Shown: positions 60,483 to 64,000 of the stretch, piece by piece
How the letters are laid out: every line of letters begins with the position of its first letter
How positions within the stretch are numbered: the stretch's first letter is position 1
Made by a program: the position numbers and the translations under genes
Source of the DNA: JAJPKK01 sp963800215
GTDB taxonomy: Bacteria > Pseudomonadota > Alphaproteobacteria > Rhizobiales > Xanthobacteraceae
Reading direction: 5' to 3'
Assembly (NCBI GenBank): GCA_963800215.1
Contig: CAWCZY010000005.1
Span: 1 to 64,000 of the forward strand
Length of the DNA: 64,000 nucleotides
Notes under the pieces: model-generated
What the model saw: only the letters and a program-made list of their open reading frames with translations
What the model was told of the DNA's origin: nothing
Database searches by the model: none

Positions 60483-63053
60483 ATGTCGTCGGGTCGCGTG
60501 ATCTCTGGGGCGCGTCGGGTTCTTGCGGGCGCTGTCGCGTCGGCAGTGCTGGCGATGTGGTGCTTGGCACTGGGGTCGCAGGGAGCGATGGCCGTTACCA
60601 AGGCGTGTGAGGGTGCGACGGGAACTTCGGTCGTGACCGGGACTCCGGCCTTTCTCTATCTGCAATGCTACAAGGCGATCCAGATTCCCGGCAACCCGCT
60701 GCAGACATTCGGCGCCAGCGCATTAGTGAGGACCAATTCCAAGACCGAGTCCTACTACTTGGCAGATCGGTCGAACCTGGGAATCGATGTCGTCAACGGC
60801 GAAACCTTCACGTTCACCAAGACCGTGACGCCGACCAGCCCATTCATCGGCCAGTTGATATGGGCGTCCGGCCCTCTCACCGACCCTTCGACCGCCGACA
60901 CCACCAGAATGGGCACGGCCGACGAAACCCATTCCGGGCCGAACGGGATGGCGGTTTATACGGACGCGGAAGGGTTCAATTGGCTTTTTGTCGCCGATGG
61001 CGGCTGCAATGCGTTGCCCGCCGGTTCCGGGGGCCTCCCCCACGGGTCCACCCAGGCGACCCCGAGCGCAGCGGGGACGCAAGGCGCTTGCGGCACTCCC
61101 GCAGACCCATCGACGCTGCCAAATCCGCAGTATCAGATCACCGGGGGAAGCCCCCCCGTTTACACCAACTGCACCGCCGGAAACGTCACCAGTGCGATCC
61201 CAAATGGGGGGTGTTACCCGATCTACCATCAGCCCACTGTCAAACTCTTCAATTTGACCAATAACAGCTACGTCGCAGGGCACGACATCATCATGGGGGG
61301 GCCGGGCTACGGACTGGACCCGTCCGGGAATCTCTTCGGTGCTTCCAAGGCCGACCAGATCGTCATCGGGACCAAGAATGGGACGACCTATATGCTGGTC
61401 AGTTCCCCGGCCGAGCCTTTCATCCCCACCGCGCCGCAGCCGACATCGGGCGCTTACGGCGCCTGTGACGCACCTTCAAAGACGGTAAGCTATCCGGTTC
61501 CTCCCTTTACGTCGAATCCGACCTATGTACCCGGCGCGCCGGCGACAATCGGGTCGTTTCCGTACCTGACGCTGTTCACGATCGTTTCCAATTCCGCTGC
61601 GAAGACCGCAAATCCGCCCACGGTGGCCTACGTTGCCACCATAAGGATCGATGACACCTCTCCCGCCCTGACGAGCTTCAAGGGAACCTATGGACCCCTC
61701 AGCTGCGACTACGACGGGAAGCGGCCGAGCACCGCCATCGGCGGCCTGCGCTTCGATCCTGCTGCAGGCTTGTTCTTCGTGGCGCTCCCCTCCGTGTTCA
61801 ACAACGTCCCGGTGGGCTCGTCGTCGACGGCCGGGGTGCCGAACGACTTCTCCGGCATCGGCCAATCCTACATTCCGGACGGTCCACCGGGGTCGCCCGG
61901 CGCCTTGGCGACAAATACGGGTACGCTCCCCGGTGGCACGGTCGTCGGGCAAGGCTGCGTTTATCAGCTCGGACCCGTCGCCGAACCCAACAACAGCAAT
62001 TTCACTCAGAGTTTCAGCGGCTACTTTTGGACTTGCGATGGTGGCATTGCGTTTTTCGATCCCACTGACCTTGCGTTCGTCGACTCTTCGAATGTGGGCA
62101 CGTTGACCTGGTGGGCGACGGGCGAGAGCCAAGGCGTCGTGAAGGTGCCCTACTGTTCGCCGGGCATCCTCGGAGCCGGACCCTTCAGTACTGGATCGTC
62201 GACCGCGCCGCCGGGGGCCGGTGCGGACTATGACAACCTTTTCCTGGGATGCACGCCGAGGCTCAACGGAAACCTGGCAGGCAGCGGCCCCGGCGTCACG
62301 GTGAACATCTCCGAGACGTACTCCGCCGTCGTCAATGTGCACCCTCAGTGGTTTTTGGGACCGGCGGCGACCGCAATACCGGGCCCGTTTCCTCCCACCG
62401 ACAATACTTCGCCGTTCAACACGACGATCGCATTCACCAACGCTGGCGGTACTTCTTCAAATCCTACCCCTCTTCCTGCGGGCTGTACCGTGGAGCTGTG
62501 GGGCCCCATGACATGCAGCGGCCCGGGCACCAGTTCGTACTACCAGATCCCGGGCGGCCAGATCATCGGCTACCCGCAACTCAACTCCTTGTACATAAAC
62601 GGGGCAACGCAGGCACATTTGTTCGGGCTGCAGTCGTACGGCGAGGGCGTGTCGCCGGGATCTGTCGACATGACCACGTTCATGAAGGATCCGCACTGGT
62701 ACGTGGCTGTCGGGGCGTTCGGCTTCAACTCCACCAACATCACCAACCTGGTGACCAAAGGGCCGGTGCTCGCCTATCTCGATGCGTTGTCGAACGAGGT
62801 TGTCGAGTACACTCCGACCTCCTCCGGCTCGAATACCATCGCGGTGGATACCCAGAACTACCTCGCCTTTCTTCCGGTGAATGGGGTGGCGGGGCCGACG
62901 CCCCAGCTCCCCGCCGGCGACTTCACCGGGAACGGCGTCAAGCTGTGCGGCAACGGCGTCACCGATCTTTACGGAACTGTCACCGGCCGCGGATGCGTGA
63001 TCGTGTTCCGGGAGCAATATCTCAGCCCTATCGGTCCGCGCGCACCGAAATGA
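60444..63053 (+). CDS. large secreted protein, unknown function
   Basis: 869 residues from GTG 60444. The N-terminal NKSFVAGVAIAAMSSG and a later hydrophobic stretch (VLAGAVASAVLAMWCLALGSQGAMA) give a long signal region. The mature part is Gly/Pro/Ser/Thr- and Asn-rich, beta-like, with many cysteines. Pieces such as PNGMAVYTDAEGFNWLFVADGGC and VAYVATIRIDDTSPALTSFKG resemble beta-propeller blades, but I cannot name a family. It ends NGVTDLYGTVTGRGCVIVFREQYLSP. The start is set by homology of its leader to that of the gene at 63208; in-frame ATG 60483 is an alternative. Confidence 0.75.
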   Translation: MNKSFVAGVAIAAMSSGRVISGARRVLAGAVASAVLAMWCLALGSQGAMAVTKACEGATGTSVVTGTPAFLYLQCYKAIQIPGNPLQTFGASALVRTNSKTESYYLADRSNLGIDVVNGETFTFTKTVTPTSPFIGQLIWASGPLTDPSTADTTRMGTADETHSGPNGMAVYTDAEGFNWLFVADGGCNALPAGSGGLPHGSTQATPSAAGTQGACGTPADPSTLPNPQYQITGGSPPVYTNCTAGNVTSAIPNGGCYPIYHQPTVKLFNLTNNSYVAGHDIIMGGPGYGLDPSGNLFGASKADQIVIGTKNGTTYMLVSSPAEPFIPTAPQPTSGAYGACDAPSKTVSYPVPPFTSNPTYVPGAPATIGSFPYLTLFTIVSNSAAKTANPPTVAYVATIRIDDTSPALTSFKGTYGPLSCDYDGKRPSTAIGGLRFDPAAGLFFVALPSVFNNVPVGSSSTAGVPNDFSGIGQSYIPDGPPGSPGALATNTGTLPGGTVVGQGCVYQLGPVAEPNNSNFTQSFSGYFWTCDGGIAFFDPTDLAFVDSSNVGTLTWWATGESQGVVKVPYCSPGILGAGPFSTGSSTAPPGAGADYDNLFLGCTPRLNGNLAGSGPGVTVNISETYSAVVNVHPQWFLGPAATAIPGPFPPTDNTSPFNTTIAFTNAGGTSSNPTPLPAGCTVELWGPMTCSGPGTSSYYQIPGGQIIGYPQLNSLYINGATQAHLFGLQSYGEGVSPGSVDMTTFMKDPHWYVAVGAFGFNSTNITNLVTKGPVLAYLDALSNEVVEYTPTSSGSNTIAVDTQNYLAFLPVNGVAGPTPQLPAGDFTGNGVKLCGNGVTDLYGTVTGRGCVIVFREQYLSPIGPRAPK

Positions 63054-63127
63054 CCGGGGGCTGCAGGTCGAGGATCGTCATAAAGGGGCCACTATCCAGC
63101 GGCCGGCCCCCGCATTTTCCGGGGACC

Positions 63128-63246
63128 TGTGGCGCGAAAGGTACATCAATGCGATGCCGCCGGGTTAAAATGCCTCCCCAAAAGATCGGCAAGGCCACGG
63201 GTGCCACGTGAAGAAGCTGTTTGTTGCGAGCGTTGTGATCGCGGCA
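63128..63246 (+). repeat. duplicated leader module (copy 2)
   Basis: Same module as 60362-60482: AAAGGTACATCAATGCGATGCC ... TTAAAATGC ... CCCCAAAAGATCGG ... GGCCACGGGTGCC ... GTGAAGAAG ... TTTGTTGCG. It ends inside the signal peptide of the downstream outer-membrane protein gene. Confidence 0.8.
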
Positions 63247-64000
63247 GTCGCGTTGTCTGCTCCCGTGCTTGCGGCGGATATGCCGCCGTATTCGGTCGCC
63301 AAGGGCCCGATCGTGGTGGGAGGCTTCGACTGGGAAGGCTTCTATGTCGGCGGCCATATCGGTGCAGCAACGGACAATGAGAGCTTCACCCAGACCGATG
63401 TGAGTTGGACCAGCCTGCCAGGCGGGTTCCCGGGCTCGACCAGCGTGAACACCGGCGAGTGCGGCTCGCTGGGCGCGACGAACGTCACCGGCGGCATGCA
63501 GATCGGCTTTAACTGGCTGATTCCCGGGCCATTCCTGTTCGGCCTTGAAGCCGACATCTCCGGCACCGGACTGAGTTCGACCGCGCTGACCTCGCCGGCG
63601 GGCGATCCCTTTGCCGTGGCCCAGTGGAACGACAAGCTGGACGTTTACGGTTCGGTTCGCGCCCGGCTCGGCTGGGTGGCCGACAACTGGCTGTTTTACG
63701 GCACCGGCGGTTTCGGCTGGGACTTCGACAAGTTCACGCGGACCCAGTTGACCGCGCCTCTCAACCCGGTGACGCCGCCGTTTGTCGATCACGAATGCAC
63801 TTCAGGCCGGCACCGTCATCACCAGTTCGCATATCAGGCCAGGTTGGGTCGCCGGTGCCGGTGTCGAATGGGCTATCGCCCGCACCTGGACGGTAAAGCT
63901 CGAATATCTTCATTTTGACTTCGAATCGGAGACCTTCACCGGCGGCCATTTCAGCCTCCTGGGGCCGGGGGCGAGTAATCCGACATCCTCGTCCGTCGCG
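63208..64000 (+). CDS. outer-membrane beta-barrel protein (Omp25/Omp31-like), frameshifted, cut by window end
   Basis: Signal peptide KKLFVASVVIAAVALSAPVLAAD. The mature N-terminus FDWEGFYVGGHIGAATD is the classic rhizobial porin-like start. Barrel strands follow: GGMQIGFNWLIPGPFLFGLEADISG, LDVYGSVRARLGWVADNWLFYGTGGFGWDF. After a one-base insertion near 63795 the barrel continues in the next frame: RPGWVAGAGVEWAIARTWTVKLEYLHFDF. It runs off the end of the window. GTG 63208 is the start, shared with the duplicated leader. Confidence 0.88.

Overview
The window is GC-rich chromosomal DNA from an alphaproteobacterium, most likely order Hyphomicrobiales (Rhizobiales), near the Bradyrhizobium/Xanthobacteraceae group. 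I infer this from gene order (XRE regulator-lnt-corC-ybeY-phoH-miaB; rpsT-dnaA-dnaN-recF-gyrB), a SAM-II riboswitch in front of metZ, a double-length dCTP deaminase, and three families of about 100-bp intergenic palindromic repeats typical of these bacteria. The species is not identifiable by eye.

Layout: 1-9.3 kb is a minus-strand housekeeping run (XRE regulator, lnt, corC, ybeY, phoH, miaB, plsC, rimI, tsaB, NifU-like scaffold). 9.6-14.0 kb is a plus-strand respiratory cluster: cbb3-like oxidase subunits I and II, a small membrane protein, a membrane-anchored diheme cytochrome with an N-terminal Ig-like domain, and a TsdA-like diheme cytochrome. 14.2-22 kb holds usp, trpS, murJ, a PfkB kinase, a secreted MBL-fold hydrolase, 3-hydroxyanthranilate dioxygenase and two coiled-coil membrane proteins. 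22-23.4 kb has a Uma2-family protein and a PIN-domain toxin-antitoxin pair with a palindromic operator. 23.7-31.9 kb is the replication-initiation block gyrB-recF-dnaN-dnaA-rpsT, with a 1.2-kb AT-richer gap between dnaA and rpsT. 32-47 kb is metabolic: DapA family, malic enzyme, msrA, a polysaccharide export lipoprotein, dienelactone hydrolase, luciferase-like monooxygenase, metZ, dcd, a solute-binding-like protein, a MetE-like protein and a Bug-type binding protein.

47.1-49.8 kb is a lower-GC accessory island: a C5 DNA methyltransferase, a translationally coupled Vsr mismatch endonuclease, and a convergent unknown protein that I propose is the restriction endonuclease. A perfect alphaproteobacterial LexA-type box lies upstream. 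49.9-58 kb carries a GMC oxidoreductase with its small subunit, tRNA-Gly, an HdeA-like protein and an RND efflux operon. 58-64 kb has a YoaK protein, an IS630-type transposase, and two unrelated secreted or outer-membrane proteins that share a duplicated promoter/leader/start module.

About 30 single-base frameshifts disrupt at least 16 genes that otherwise look intact, including dnaA, gyrB and recF. Most are one-base insertions, so I read them mainly as sequencing or assembly error. Thirteen lie in the 4.4-kb oxidase cluster, where true decay is possible. Frameshifted genes are given as single spans.
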